Positions 41,545 to 52,420 are shown, counted from the first letter of the stretch. The stretch: 64,000 nt of DNA from Hyaloraphidium curvatum (GCA_025558095.1 JAIVFI010000025.1:186001-250000), one strand, 5' to 3'. Program-made: numbers and translations. The notes: a model not told the origin generated them from the letters alone.

Positions 41545-42726
41545 TCATCTCGATCTCCCTCTCGTGATGATCGTGCGAGCGAGCCGACCAAAGGCGCTGG
41601 ATAACGTCCGCCGAAGGGCAGCAGGATTGCGCAAAATGCTGCGACTGAATCCCCTCGCCAAGACCCGCGCCAAGTTTCTGCGCCCGCCTTTGGTAACGGC
41701 TTGCCTGACACTGTTGCGAAACAAGGAAAACACAGCCTTCCTTGCCGAACTGCGAGATGCATTGGTGATGACGTCCGTGATGGAAGTCCCGGCTGGTGCG
41801 TGCCGCCAGTCGACCAGCCTAGCACGCACGAACTCGATTGGTGTAGCCAGTAGGACGGCCATGAACGAGCTCGCGGCGCCGATCCCGGCCAGCTGAAGAA
41901 GCGGCAGTTCTCCGCTCAGGTCCTTGCCCCCTCGTTCCTCTTCCTTCTGCTTCGCCCTTACCACGAGGGCATCGGAGATGCCGTAGTACAGGGAAATCGT
42001 CGGAAAGGTAGCAGCGAACGACGTGACTGCCCCACGGTACAGCGGTCGAGGTCCTTCGCGAAACAGCGTTTGCAGGAGCAGCCGGCTGACACTCGGGGCC
42101 GGCGCTCCCGTTGCCAGGAGCCGATCGCGCGCAAGCTGAGTGTTCGAGATCGGTGCCCAAATCGACGTCTCCAGAAGCTGTGCTATTGTGGCCGCCGCCG
42201 CACCGTGTAGCAGGTAGTCCATTGGAGACCCTGCGCCGCTGGGAACCAGGCCAGCGTTCCTCAACCCCTGGCGCACGACCTCATACGAGGCAACGAGGAG
42301 GCCGGTTGCGGGCGCTTTCCTCGTTGCTACAAGCTTCAAGTCCTCCGAAATGGGCTTCATTTTCCAGCCGTGCTTCGACCCTCCTCCTTCTATCCAGAAT
42401 AGCACGAACTCGGCCACGAACCCAGCAGCAGATCCGAGAAGCACGGTCTGGAAGAATGACGTGCTTTCCAGCAGCCTTTCGACGCGCTTTTCACGTTCCT
42501 CGAGCTCGATATCGCCGTCCAAAGGTAAGCCCGGCGCGGTTGAAGGCCGGGCGCCCGGCGACAGCGACGAGGTCGACGGGACCTCCGGCCCCGCCACACC
42601 GCCATCGTGTCCGCCATCGGCCGATGAGCGAAGCTCCCTCTTCTCCGATGCCGTGGTTGCTTCTCCAAGGGGACCCAGCGCCGTCGCGTCTTGGCTGGGC
42701 ACCGCCATTTGCGAGTCACGGACCAT
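41545..42726 (-). CDS. Mitochondrial carrier-like membrane protein
   Basis: 393 residues, one exon. After a disordered Ser/Ala-rich N-terminus of about 90 residues come roughly six hydrophobic stretches. TPIEFVRARLVDWRHA matches the carrier signature PxD/ExxxxR, and RPLYRGAVTSFAATFPTISLYYGISD matches the following G-x-R-G-ish matrix loop. The first repeat is degenerate (AAGFVAEFVLFWIE), as seen in divergent carriers. The C-terminus is Arg-rich and basic. Substrate unknown. It ends 37 bases from the kinase stop (convergent), and the EMC3 gene lies upstream on the same strand, 147 bases away. Confidence 0.7.
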   Translation of the reverse strand: MVRDSQMAVPSQDATALGPLGEATTASEKRELRSSADGGHDGGVAGPEVPSTSSLSPGARPSTAPGLPLDGDIELEEREKRVERLLESTSFFQTVLLGSAAGFVAEFVLFWIEGGGSKHGWKMKPISEDLKLVATRKAPATGLLVASYEVVRQGLRNAGLVPSGAGSPMDYLLHGAAAATIAQLLETSIWAPISNTQLARDRLLATGAPAPSVSRLLLQTLFREGPRPLYRGAVTSFAATFPTISLYYGISDALVVRAKQKEEERGGKDLSGELPLLQLAGIGAASSFMAVLLATPIEFVRARLVDWRHAPAGTSITDVITNASRSSARKAVFSLFRNSVRQAVTKGGRRNLARVLARGFSRSILRNPAALRRTLSSAFGRLARTIITRGRSR

Positions 42727-42873
42727 GACTCGTTTGTCGCACAGCGAGCCGTGAGGACGATCAACCAGGGACGCTCCGCTTCCCCGCCAACTTTCTGTAC
42801 ACGGTATGGCAGGAGGTCACTCCATGAGCCTCCTTGCCATCACCGTCCCGATCCTTGGCAATCAAGAGTCATT

Positions 42874-43925
42874 CTATTGAGCCTTCTTGCCATCGTTACC
42901 CCGGTACTTGGCAATCAAACGATCTTCCACGTCCTCCATGTCCCAGACGTGGGTCGTCAGCTTCAGGTTTTCCACCTCGGCAAGGAACGCCTTGTGAAGA
43001 TCCTGCTGCGGAGCGCCCTGCGGCGCGGCACCGGGCGTAAAGGCCTGCATGGCGCGCAAATCGTCCGTCACTAGCGTGGTGATCTTGGTCAACTTCAGCG
43101 TCGACGCGAGTAGCGGGTCACTCACCATTTTCCTCGCCTAGGATCAACGTGAAGATCCCTCTCAACCCAAAGAGGTTAAGGAAGTACCACGACAGCGACG
43201 ACACCCAGGTGACATCCATGTCGGCGGTCTCAATGCCCCGCTGCAGCATGGACTTGAACCTCAGGGTCAAGGGAAACGGCAGCTTCACTGGACGCCAATT
43301 AGAGCCACGACCAAGCGCCCGCTTGCGAATGTACACCCACATGACACGAATCCGGAAAAGAAGAACGTCACCCAGCTCATGATGACGGTTTGCGGAACGA
43401 ACATGGCCATGTTCTTCTTCATCCCGTCCATCATGCCCTCCATGGCAGCCGGATCCGTCATGATGTTCGGCGGCGTCGTCGAGTCCTTGGACTCGGGGTT
43501 TTTCAGGTACTTGCCGGCTTCGAACTGCTCTTGCAGGAACTTGCGCCGCGCCTGGAAGGAGTTCGGGGGGATCTGGCGGCAGAAGGTCCGCAGGCGGCCA
43601 GCACGAGTCAGCGCTTGACTGATTTGTAGGATGGAACGTCCACACGCGGGGCGGAGTACTTGAGATTACGCGCTGGAGGAAGTAGCAACCAGAAGGACCC
43701 ACGTCTCGCGCACCCCCTTCACGTTGACTTTCGGAGGAGAATTCATGAGAGCCGTGAGGTGCTGACGAAGAATCCCCACGAGCACCATGACAATCATTAT
43801 GGGAAATAGCACCTGGTGCGCGAACGCGTATTCAGGCCCGGGTCCGACGGCGCTTCGCGAGCTCCACGAACCCAATCCCGAATGGACGGGTCCAGGTACA
43901 TCGACTGCGTCTCCTGGATCGACAT
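42874..43925 (-). CDS. EMC3: ER membrane protein complex subunit 3
   Basis: Five exons (43925-43872, 43812-43703, 43618-43341, 43287-43126, 43070-42874), 266 residues versus about 260 in homologues. Landmarks: [21 protein letters not shown] (first span), the basic cytosolic loop [10 protein letters not shown] with [10 protein letters not shown], the [10 protein letters not shown] and [18 protein letters not shown] stretches, then [42 protein letters not shown] and the C-terminal [16 protein letters not shown]3 is an Oxa1/YidC-family insertase subunit that places membrane segments into the ER. Introns are 53-84 bases, and each junction restores a conserved motif. Confidence 0.95.
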
Positions 43926-44182
43926 CCTGGCGACTGTCCCGGGGAGAACAAAGGTCGATGTGGGGGGAACTGGCGAACCGAAGTCCCGAAGAGACGCAGC
44001 CCACAGGCTCGTCCCCGGCGACGCGCGTTCGGGTGCCTCGCGGCGCCGACGGCCCGAGGATGGGCGCCTACGCCGTCGCGGGCTTTCTCGCCCTCGCCCG
44101 TCGGCTTCGACACGAGGCACCGGCTGTTTGGTCGCGTTGGAGCGTCGCCTCTCATCGATCCTTCCTCTTTGAATCTCCCTTA

Positions 44183-47100
44183 CTACATCAAGCCGCGATT
44201 CTCGATCTGCGTCGCCACCGCCACGGCCTCCATGAAAAAGTCGTCATCGTCCCCAAAGAAAGAGTCCTGCTCCCCGAAGTCATTCGCCGTGCCGTTCGAC
44301 TCCACGGCCTGGATCGCCGGCTTCGGCTTCTCTGCAAGCGCTGGCGCCGGAAGACTCTGGCCCTCCAAACCACTTGGTGCTCCTCGCGAACGGTCCACTA
44401 GCACCGGCTCCGGTGCTGAGCTCGCCCCCATGTGCCCGCGCGGGGCAAAGTCTCTCGGCGCACGATCCGGGGCTTCGTCGCCCGAATCGGAGCTCAAAGT
44501 CGGATCCCGCGGTGGACGCGCCGTCGTCAGCGGACGACCAGTGCCTTGCGCTCCAGACTTGCGCCGCAGGGGGAGATCCGCAGGAGCCGACATCGTGCCG
44601 GTCATCTGCCTCCCAAAGTCTTCACCGATCGCCGCTGGGCCCCTCTTTTGAGGCCGAGATCGAGCTCCCAGATCCTCGTCCTCGTCCGAACAGGCAGATC
44701 GTCCTCGTTTCCTCTGGCGGGCTTGATGTAAAGAACGATCTGCCACGGGCGGAGAATCGGTCTCCGGATCTGCGATCGGCTCTGCCTCCTCGCGCCCGAG
44801 GTCCATCATGACCCGCTCAAAATCGTCGTCCACGATTTCGTCTACCTCGTCGCCGTCGGGTGCAGCCCCCGTGCCTCCGTCCGCCCCGGGTCGGAAGAAG
44901 TTGGTGATGGTGGACTGATCCTTGGCCGCGCGATTCGAAGACTGTCGAGGTCCTTTCGGAAGATTGATGCCGTCCGTCTCCTCGATGTTGATGTCCTTGC
45001 TGTTGCCGTCGACGCTGCGGCCCACGACTTCGAGCTTCTTCCGCACCAGCGGCCACTGCCTGTCGTCCAACGAGTTGCTGGCAATTATGTACTTCACCGC
45101 GACCGGACCCTCCCGCCCGATTCTGTGCGCACGATCCTCGCCTTGGAGCAGATCGCCAGGATTCCAGAAAAGCTCTGGAGGTGGCGGCTCGTTCAGTATA
45201 CGCGTGGTCCCTGCATCGGAAGCAGACGGACCTGCGAAGATAACGTAATCCGCCTTGTTGAGGGTGAGCCCAACGCCCGCGGCCTTGATGCTGAGGATAG
45301 CAATCCTGGTCAAAGGGTCCGTCTGGAACTGGTCGCACAGAATTTGGCGATCCCGCTGTGGCGTCGCGCCGTCGATGCGAATGTACTCGGTCTGTGACGA
45401 AAGCTCGATCACAAAGAGCGTCGTCGCCTGGCATGATCGACCACACCTTCAGCACGTTCGACGCGAATGCAGCGAGCCCGTCGAGAACCTCCTTGTGGTG
45501 ACCAAACACGATGATTTTGAGGGTGTCGCTCTTTTGGTAAACCTCCTGAAGGTACTCGGTGACCGCGGGCAGCTTCGCGTGACCCGTTTGCGTGTACTGG
45601 CCAACTTGTAAGCCTTGAACGAAATCGCTGACAGTCGGAACCCACCAGATCCGTGTACATGCTCCTGCACTGCACCTCGATGCCCTTGATTTTGTTCGGG
45701 TCCGCCCCGCCGGCGAGCATGCCCTTCTTCATCTCTTCGAGACGCAGGAGGTCGGCCATCATCTTGTCCACGATCTTGCGGCTGCTGGCGGGCATCTCGA
45801 CGAAAATGCACTGCCGCTGCTTCTCCGGGAGCTCTTTCAGCACGTCCTTCTTCAGGCGGCGCACGAGGACCGTCTTGTCCAGGATGAAGTGCAGTTCCTG
45901 CAGGTTGGTGGCTCCGCGGTACTCTGTCGCCCCCTTTTTGAAGCGCGAATTCTGTGGATCGCAGTAGCGCTTTCCGAACTCGTCGAGCTTCTTGAACAGC
46001 TCAGGCTTCAGGCACGCCAGCTGGGGAAATAGCTCGATGGGGCGTGACAACGCTGGGGTCCCGGAGATGAGGATGGCGTGCCGTGCCTGCTGAAGCAAAG
46101 GGGTGATCGATCTCGTGCGCTTCGAATCGGGCGATTTCAAGTTGTGAGATTCGTCCGCCACCACGCAGGCGAAGCCGAGGCGCAGCAACTCCTCGGCAAT
46201 CTCCTCCTTGGCCGCGAGATCGTACGAGATGATGGTCATGAGCTTCCTGTCGTCGATCCGATCCTTTCCCGCGGAGATGACCTGGATGTCGTCGTCCTCG
46301 AGCTTCAACCACCTCTTCATCTCGCCCTTCCAAGTGTGCCGCAGCGAAGAAGGGCAGATGATGAGCGCCGGCCACGCACTCTTGTAGTAGGACAGGACCG
46401 TCAAGGCCTGGATCGTCTTGCCGAGGCCCATTTCGTCGCAAAAGAAGACGCGTCCGCCGTTTTCGATGGCCTTGCGCACACCTGTGCGCTGGAAAGGAAG
46501 CAGCGTGGCGAAAAGCGCCGCAGGAATCTTCCTTTGCAGGTCCTGTGCCAGCTCCGCGCGCTCGTCCGGGTTCACGACCATGCGGTTCCTGATCTCCTTA
46601 ACCGCCATTTCCACAAAGTCCGGAATCTCCTGAATGCGCAGGGAGACCTTGTTTTCCAGGTCCTTGTCCGCCTCCATCTCCTTGAGGACCTCCAAGTACT
46701 TGTGCTGCTCAAAGATCCAGAGCCGCGATTCGCCATCGAACCTCACGTTGGGCACCTTGTCCTTCAACCATCGGTTGAGGACGTCGCTCATGCCCATCCG
46801 CACTCCCACGCGGTCCGCATCGAAGACCGAGAACACGACATCGCACGAAGGTTTTGCGCCCGCCATGCCCTTGGGCGGGCTCGCGCTCCCGTACTTGCCG
46901 GCGCCCTGATTCGGAGCCCAGCTGCGGTTCCCGCCGCTGTTTGCGCCGCCGCGGTTCGCGCCGCGACCGCCGCCGCCTTCGGCCCAGCCGGGGTTTGGAG
47001 TCCAGCTCGAGTTTGGGTTCCCGCCGCTCGCCGCACCTCCTCTGCCCTGCCAGGAGCCTTTCATGCCGCCAAAGCCACCCCGACCGCGCCCAGCAGAGTC

Positions 47101-47412
47101 GTGGAACGGCTGGTTCGGTTCCACAGGAGGACCCCCCGCCGACGGGCCCGCGCCGGGCTGCTGCCCCGCGTTGAAGCTGCTGAACATCTGGTCCCGAGGC
47201 GTCGCGTCATCCCAGGCAAAGAACTTGCAGCTTCCCGTTGCGCACTGCAGACGAGTGAGAAATCTCCGGCGGGAGGGACGGTAGGCCCAACTCACGCTGA
47301 AGAACCATCGCCCCTTGTTCGCGTTCTCCTTCCTGGTCTGCAGGTGTTTTGGCGGCGCTCCGCAGTGACAGTTGTCGACGCGCGGCGGGCCGCCGGGGTG
47401 GTTGGAGGACAT
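44183..47412 (-). CDS. SMARCAL1: SMARCAL1/HARP-type annealing helicase with GRF zinc finger and PIP box
   Basis: Five exons (47412-47296, 47244-45646, 45596-45447, 45391-45232, 45174-44183), 1005 residues. Two introns (51 and 57 bases) keep frame without stops; removing them restores RWFFSCATGSCKFFAW and VIFAELFWNPGDLLQGEDR. The N-terminus (about 14-55) is a GRF zinc finger: CHCG, GRWFFSC, CKFFAW. A Gly-rich linker precedes a HARP-like region at about 173-230 (FDGESRLWIFEQHKYLEVL). The SNF2 motor has DEMGLGKT (309-316), DESH (403-406), SGTPALSRP, AAGVGLTLNKADYVIF and ELFWNPG...EDRAHRIGR. The tail carries QSTITNFF (about 762-769), a consensus PCNA-binding PIP box. It should rewind DNA at stalled forks. 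Confidence 0.93.
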
Positions 47413-47633
47413 CTCCGTGGTCGAAGACCGTCAGGGCCGAGTCGCTCCTGCCGACTCCCGCCGTCGCCCAACGCCGCACGGTCCAGCGAGAGGGTCCGTC
47501 CGCCAACTAAGAGCTCCTTTGCCGTCCCATCAACAGCCAACGCGTCCCGACGGGCCGACGCAGAGGGAAGCTCTATCGGGCGCTCGCGAAGTGGTTTCAG
47601 AAACTCGCGAACCTGCCCCCGCTCCCGACCAAC

Positions 47634-48749
47634 ATGAAGCGACTCTATACGGCGGCTCTATTCCGAGGATTCGCACCGTCCGTCTCTTCCCGGACACGCG
47701 GACTCCACTTAGCCCCGCCGTATCTCGTGGACCCGCCGTACATTCCTCGAGCCGCACGAATGGCGGCACAGCGGCCGGACCTTCTCTCCCGCAAGGTGGC
47801 CAAGGCCCAGGCCGCCCTCTCGGAATGCAACATGTGTCCGAGGAAATGCGGCGTGAACCGATTCGAGAAGAAAGGGGTGTGCATGGTCGGCGACCGGGCC
47901 CCCGTCAACGTGGTGGCGCCGCATTTCGGGGAGGAGGCGTCGCTCATCGGAGTCAACGGCTCAGGGACCATCTTCTTCAGCGGGTGCAGCCTGAAGTGCA
48001 GCTTCTGCCAGAACCATGAGATCTCGCACTCGGTGCAGGGTTACAACTTGGGGCCGGAGGAAATCGGGGACTGGATCCTGAAGCTGCAGGAGGCGGGCAC
48101 GCATAACTTGAACCTCGTGACGCCGGAGCACGTGGTGCCGCAAGTCGTGCTGGCGCTGGCGGCCATTGCGGATCGCCTGGAGATGCCTGTGGTCTACAAC
48201 ACTAGTAGCTACGACTGTCAGGAGGCCCTTGATCTTATGGACGGGCTCGTCGACATCTACCTTGCCGGTACTGTTCAAATCACTCCCCTGGTTGTTGTGA
48301 TTCTCACACGCTCCGCAGACTTTAAGGTCTGGGAACCTGCGACCGCCGCACGCCTCCTCAAGGCCAAAGACTACCCCGAGCACGCTCGCAACGCGATCAA
48401 GCTCATGAACGAGCAGGTCGGCTTTCTTCGCTTCTCTCCCGACGGCCTGGCCAAGGAGGGCCTGCTGGTGCGGCACCTGGTGATGCCCGGGCAGACCTCC
48501 GAGGCCGAGCGGATCCTCGAGTGGCTCGCGAAGGAGATCGGCACGGACACGTACGTCAACATCATGCAGCAGTACCGCCCGGACGGGAGCGTGGGGAAGC
48601 AGGATCGGCGGAGGGACGGGACGACGACGACGCGGTACGAGGAGCTGAACAGGGCGCCTACATCGGAGGAGTACGACGCAGCGGTGCAGGCAGCGAAGCG
48701 GGCGGGGCTGTTTCGGTTCGAGGAGGCTCCGAGGCACGGCGGGTTTTAG
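47634..48749 (+). CDS. Radical SAM protein, PflA/PflX-like
   Basis: Two exons (47634-48267, 48319-48749), 354 residues. The intron is 51 bases and keeps the frame open; splicing gives DIYLADFKVW in place of an insert. The radical SAM cluster is CSLKCSFC in FFSGCSLKCSFCQNHEIS. An upstream ECNMCPRKCGVNR...GVCMVG cysteine set matches the PflX/YgiQ-like branch of small activase-related enzymes. PVVYNTSSYDC, LRFSPDGL, LLVRHLVMPGQ and YVNIMQQYRP continue the family. The first about 45 residues look like a mitochondrial presequence. Substrate unknown. It is divergent from the helicase gene with 221 bases between starts. Confidence 0.88.
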   Translation: MKRLYTAALFRGFAPSVSSRTRGLHLAPPYLVDPPYIPRAARMAAQRPDLLSRKVAKAQAALSECNMCPRKCGVNRFEKKGVCMVGDRAPVNVVAPHFGEEASLIGVNGSGTIFFSGCSLKCSFCQNHEISHSVQGYNLGPEEIGDWILKLQEAGTHNLNLVTPEHVVPQVVLALAAIADRLEMPVVYNTSSYDCQEALDLMDGLVDIYLAGTVQITPLVVVILTRSADFKVWEPATAARLLKAKDYPEHARNAIKLMNEQVGFLRFSPDGLAKEGLLVRHLVMPGQTSEAERILEWLAKEIGTDTYVNIMQQYRPDGSVGKQDRRRDGTTTTRYEELNRAPTSEEYDAAVQAAKRAGLFRFEEAPRHGGF

Positions 48750-48824
48750 TGGGATAGTACGTATTGGTTCGACAGAGTTGAATCACAAGATCAAGAAGCT
48801 ATGTTACAAAGTGCCCTCGTCCGA

Positions 48825-49520
48825 TCAGACCCTGCGGTTAACGTTGTTGTCGTAACCAGCACCGGCGTAGCCAGAGTCGGTCGCGGTGGTCGTGGCGGCG
48901 GGCGCGCTGGCGACCGTGTCGAGGAACGAGATGCCGTTCAAGAAGGGGATCAGGTAGTACCTGGCGGGGGCGTCAGCGGACAGGCACACCTCGGTGGCCG
49001 ATCACTACCCACGGGATTGCCTGGATGTAGTAGGAAGCCAGCAGTGCCTTGGCAGACGAAGTCATGAAGCCCGTATTGAAGGTGAGGTCGTTGATGCGGA
49101 TCGTGGCAAAGACGGCAGCAATCGCGGCGTAGACTGACGAGGAACAAAGATCAGGCCGAAACCGACGGCGTTGAGAGCAGGCCACGAAACTCACTGGAGC
49201 AGGGGATACGGTACTTGACCACGGAGCCCGAGCGGGCGTCGACCACAAGAACGAACAGGATGAGAACTGCGGAACGACATGGGGTCAGATCAGGCACCAA
49301 GAAGGCATCAACAGTCTGTACAAACGGTTGACGAAGGTGAAGAACGCAAACAGGAACCTGTATGGTAGGTACCAGTCAGCTCGAGCGTCCCGGGAATGCC
49401 CCAGATCTGCCTCACCAGTCGAAAGACAGGTAGTTCTGCTCGACCCTCCCCGCGGCCTGGTTCACGAACGGGAACACGCCGGCGGGCTCCGTCGACTCAG
49501 CGCTCAGCCTGCCCTGCAGG
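48825..49520 (-). CDS. Small multi-span membrane protein (5' end unresolved)
   Basis: Five exons can be chained: about 49520-49416, 49357-49326, 49266-49195, 49133-49013, 48960-48825. The product has a hydrophobic start (NYLSFDWFLFAFFTFVN, then LLILFVLVVDARSG), a second segment (SIYAAIAAVFATIRI) and a third (LLASYYIQAIPYYLIPFLNGI), ending in a Thr/Ala/Gly tail (GYAGAGYDNNVNRRV). Each junction uses GT-AG and preserves frame. This resembles tetraspan MARVEL-like fungal membrane proteins, but no signature is visible. The first exon and ATG are missing from what I can support; the region upstream has a C homopolymer and short repeats. It converges on the radical SAM gene with 75 bases between. 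Confidence 0.6.
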
Positions 49521-50216
49521 TTGGACTGGACGACCGAGTCTGGTTCACTGATTCCAGGTCGCGCGGCGAATGGTCTCTCTCTGATTCCAGGTCGTTTGGC
49601 TGCTGGTATCGCCCCCCCCCCCCCCGCCGCTACCTGCCATGTAGCTTTGCCGCGGAGCGGCCCGCGAGCGCCAGCGAGCCCCGCGCCAGCGGGCACGTAC
49701 CCCACCGCCGCAGGCACGCACGTCTCCCGCCGCTACCCGCCAGCGAGCTTCGGGTGGCTGCGGAGGGGCGGAGCCCCGACCAAGAGGGCAGCAGGCTACA
49801 ATAACTTTTCGCGCCCAGATCATTCCCGGGTGGACGGCCGCCGGCGGCGCGCGGGATTCGGACGTTGAGATGCATACGCACGCTTTTCATGCAATAAAAC
49901 CCGTTGGGAAATGCATGGGTAGTGAGATCCCCTGCCGGGGGGCTTCCGGGCCGGTGGTGGCCGGACCCCGGGCGGAGCGCGCGCCCAACACCCCCTCGCC
50001 CAAACCGGCTCCCACGTCCACCGGAACGGCTCCCTGGGCCGGAGGACACCACCGCGGTGACGGCGGGCGCGTTCCTGTGCGGCGGCGGCGCGGCGCGGCG
50101 GCGGGACGAGGCGCGGTGGGGGCAACCCGGCGCCGCTCCCCGTCGGACCTCCCTCACGCGCTGCACCCCTCGGCGCCCCTCGACCGCAGCCACGGTCGAC
50201 GGCGGCGGACGGCAAA
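49521..50216. other. GC-rich region with homopolymer and short direct repeats
   Basis: TGATTCCAGGTCG occurs twice (about 49548 and 49584), followed by about 14 C near 49611-49624. GGCGGGTAGCGGCGGG-like motifs (minus strand) flank the homopolymer. It probably contains the missing 5' exon of the minus-strand gene and the promoter of the next plus-strand gene. Confidence 0.5.
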
Positions 50217-50812
50217 ATGGCGGGCACGAAGGGGGACGGCGGCGGCAACACGGCTGAGGGGTGGGAGGGCGGTCGGCATGCCGGGACCGCCGTACCTTCT
50301 CACGCCCGGCGCTCCCCGCGACAGGTTCGACGTTCAAGGGGCCGGGGCCGACGAGGAGCGCGAGGTGGAGGAGGAGTACGACGACCTCCCCCCGCTCGAG
50401 TACATCTCGGAGGGGGGAGTAGAGGAGGAGCATGGCGAGGACCGTTCGGACAAGGGCGACGCTCCCCGGCAGCAGCAGCAGCAGCAGCAGGCGGTTCGCC
50501 CCTCTCCCCTCGAGATCTGCACCCTCCTCGCCCTCCTCCGCCTCGGGAATGTTGGCTTCTGCCCCTCGCGCACGCGCCCGCTGTTCTGCGACACAGCCCG
50601 GCCGGGGTGGTGCGCCAACGCCGACCACTCGCCCGAGAAGTGGGTCTGGGGGCCGGGCGTCTGGAGGAGATCTGCTCACGCTCGTGCCTGCCTACAATCG
50701 CAGGTCCGAAGTCTCCGTGATCCCGGTCAAGTACGTGTTCGGCACCTGCACCATGGCCGATTTGACGACGACGCGAGGCGGCGGGTGCGCGCGGATCCGC
50801 AGCAAGCTTTAG
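50217..50812 (+). CDS. Small acidic protein with polyglutamine tract, unknown
   Basis: Three exons (50217-50260, 50325-50639, 50704-50812), 155 residues, joined by two 64-base introns. The N-terminal half is acidic (DEEREVEEEYDDLPPLEY), followed by seven Gln from a CAG repeat, then LEICTLLALLRLGNVGFCPSRTR, several Cys, and a C-terminus with IPVKYVFGTCTMADLTTT. The frame is kept across both introns and the donors are GTGGGAGG and GTGGGTCT. I do not recognise the family; the Cys residues do not form a clear zinc pattern. Moderate confidence that it is a real gene. Confidence 0.5.
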
Positions 50813-50847
50813 CTCGCAGCCCGGTGGCGGGTCGGGGTGTGCCTGAT

Positions 50848-50955
50848 GGCGGTTCGGCAAAACACGCCAATGCGCGTGATCACGGCGGTTCGGCAAAACA
50901 CGCCAATGCGCGTGATCACGGCGGACGGATCGGCGGACGGATCGGCGGACGGGGT
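50848..50955 (+). repeat. Tandem 36-bp direct repeat plus 12-bp repeats
   Basis: Two perfect 36-bp units (50848-50883, 50884-50919), each containing CAAAACACGCCAATGCGCG and the palindrome GTGATCAC. A GGCGGACGGATC-type 12-bp unit is then repeated about three times. Not coding on either strand as far as I can tell. It lies at the 3' ends of two converging small genes. Confidence 0.85.
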
Positions 50956-51101
50956 GCGGGGCATGGCGGATCTGCGGCGTGGCTTTGTGGATTGTCTCTG
51001 GACGGACTGTTTCACGGACTGTTTCGACTGGTTGGGCAAGGTTTCGGGTACTGGTTGCGCAATTGCGCGGGTGTAGACACTCGACACGGATTCAAAAGGA
51101 C

Positions 51102-51868
51102 CTACTTCCTTCTCCAGAGGGAGAGCATGGCCTCGTCCGATCTCGCGAACTTGTGCTTGGCCTCCAGCTCCTTCCATGCCTCCTCCAGCGCCCACCAGCT
51201 CCGGACCCAATCGCAGAGGTTCAGGGGATCCGGCGGCGGCGTCTCCGCCGCGGCCGCGCCGGCTTCCGCGCTCCGGATGCGCCTGCTCTCCGCCGCGGCC
51301 CTCCCGACGCCCTCCAGAAAGGCCCTGGCCCCGCGGGATGGGCGTATGGATCCGACGGCCGACGAAAGCAGCTGCTCGAATGCGGCCGGAGACTTCACCT
51401 GGCTGGCGACCCGCGTGAGATCGGTGGCGCACGCTGAAAAGAGGATGGCGTGCAGCGTCCCCAACAGCAGCGTCCAGTCGGCCTCCGCTGCCAGGTCCAG
51501 GGAGCGGCCGGCAAGCTCCTGCGCGGCGAGCCGGGTCGCCTTCATGATCCGGTTCCCGATCACGGTGTTCTGCCTGAAGAGCGTCAGGTGCTCGTCCGTG
51601 GCGCCGGGAGTGGCCGACATGAACACCGCGGCGTGCCAGTCGGACTCGTTGGCGTACAGGAACCTCTTCTTCTTGTGCCCGATCCGCTGACCAGTTGAAC
51701 GATCTGTTTGGGGAGGGGAGGGTGAGAGACTTCCCGAGGGGGGAGACGGCCCCGCGAGGCCACAGGGCGGGCCACAGGGCGGGCACGTACCCAGCCTCCA
51801 AGGAGAAGGAGGACGCAGACGCCAATGGCGGCGCGGAGGCGGGTGCTGGTGGCGGGAGCGATGGCCAT
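51102..51868 (-). CDS. Secreted or signal-anchored protein, unknown
   Basis: Two exons (51868-51791, 51686-51102) with a 104-base intron, 220 residues. The first exon is a signal peptide or anchor (TRLRAAIGVCVLLLLGGW). The rest is soluble and helical: KKKRFLYANESDWHAAVF, a possible N-glycosylation site at NES, TLFRQNTVIGNRIMKATRLA, an Ala/Leu-rich middle, and a C-terminus with CDWVRSWWALEEAWKELEAKHK. I do not recognise the family. Longer upstream frames are Pro/Arg-rich noise. A luminal or extracellular protein is the likely reading. Confidence 0.6.
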
Positions 51869-52211
51869 TTCTCGAACGGGGACTGTACTTGGAGTGGCGG
51901 TGCGCTGTTGACGGTGCGGGCGAGTCGACGTCGATTCGACGGCCGTGGGAAGAGGGCGGAAGGAGCTTTTTGCTCACGTCTGGAGTGACAGGAAAGTCGG
52001 GTCGGCTCGGGAGCGGCTTCGCGCGGAGGTCTTTCGTAGGTAGGTGGGGCCACGTCACCGCGCGGAAGAACACCGTACGATCGCCGAATACATGGGAGAG
52101 AGTCCCCAGCACGTGAGATCTTCTCGCCGAAAAAAGGGACCACCTCAACATCCTCGATCAATGTGTTGTAACGAACTGCTATGCCACCGAGCTCGATTTC
52201 GCTACCGCAGT

Positions 52212-52283
52212 GGTAGTGGATGCGATGTCCGGCTGTCAGGTTCGCTCGGTAGTGGATGCGATGTCCGGCTGTCAGGTTCGCTC
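52212..52283 (+). repeat. Tandem 36-bp direct repeat (two perfect units)
   Basis: Units 52212-52247 and 52248-52283 are identical (each contains GATGCGATGTCCGGCTG) with no spacer. The sequence is unrelated to the other 36-bp pair at 50848. Confidence 0.9.
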
Positions 52284-52420
52284 ACGTAACGATTGCCTGT
52301 CGAACGGCTCTCGGTCCGACATGCAATGGGCATTTATCCACGATTCCGCTCCGTTGGTCAGCATCGCCGAATGCGCATTCGGGACGCGTCACGATGACAA
52401 CTCTGATGCGAGCTCCTCAC

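Noticed and set aside
50848-50919. CRISPR-like 36-bp repeats
   Set aside because: Only two abutting copies with no spacers, in a eukaryotic genome. It is a simple tandem duplication.
51102-52151. Longer 349-residue version of the unknown secreted protein
   Set aside because: Upstream residues are Pro/Arg/Ser noise from intron and intergenic DNA. Splicing 51791 to 51686 gives a proper signal sequence instead.
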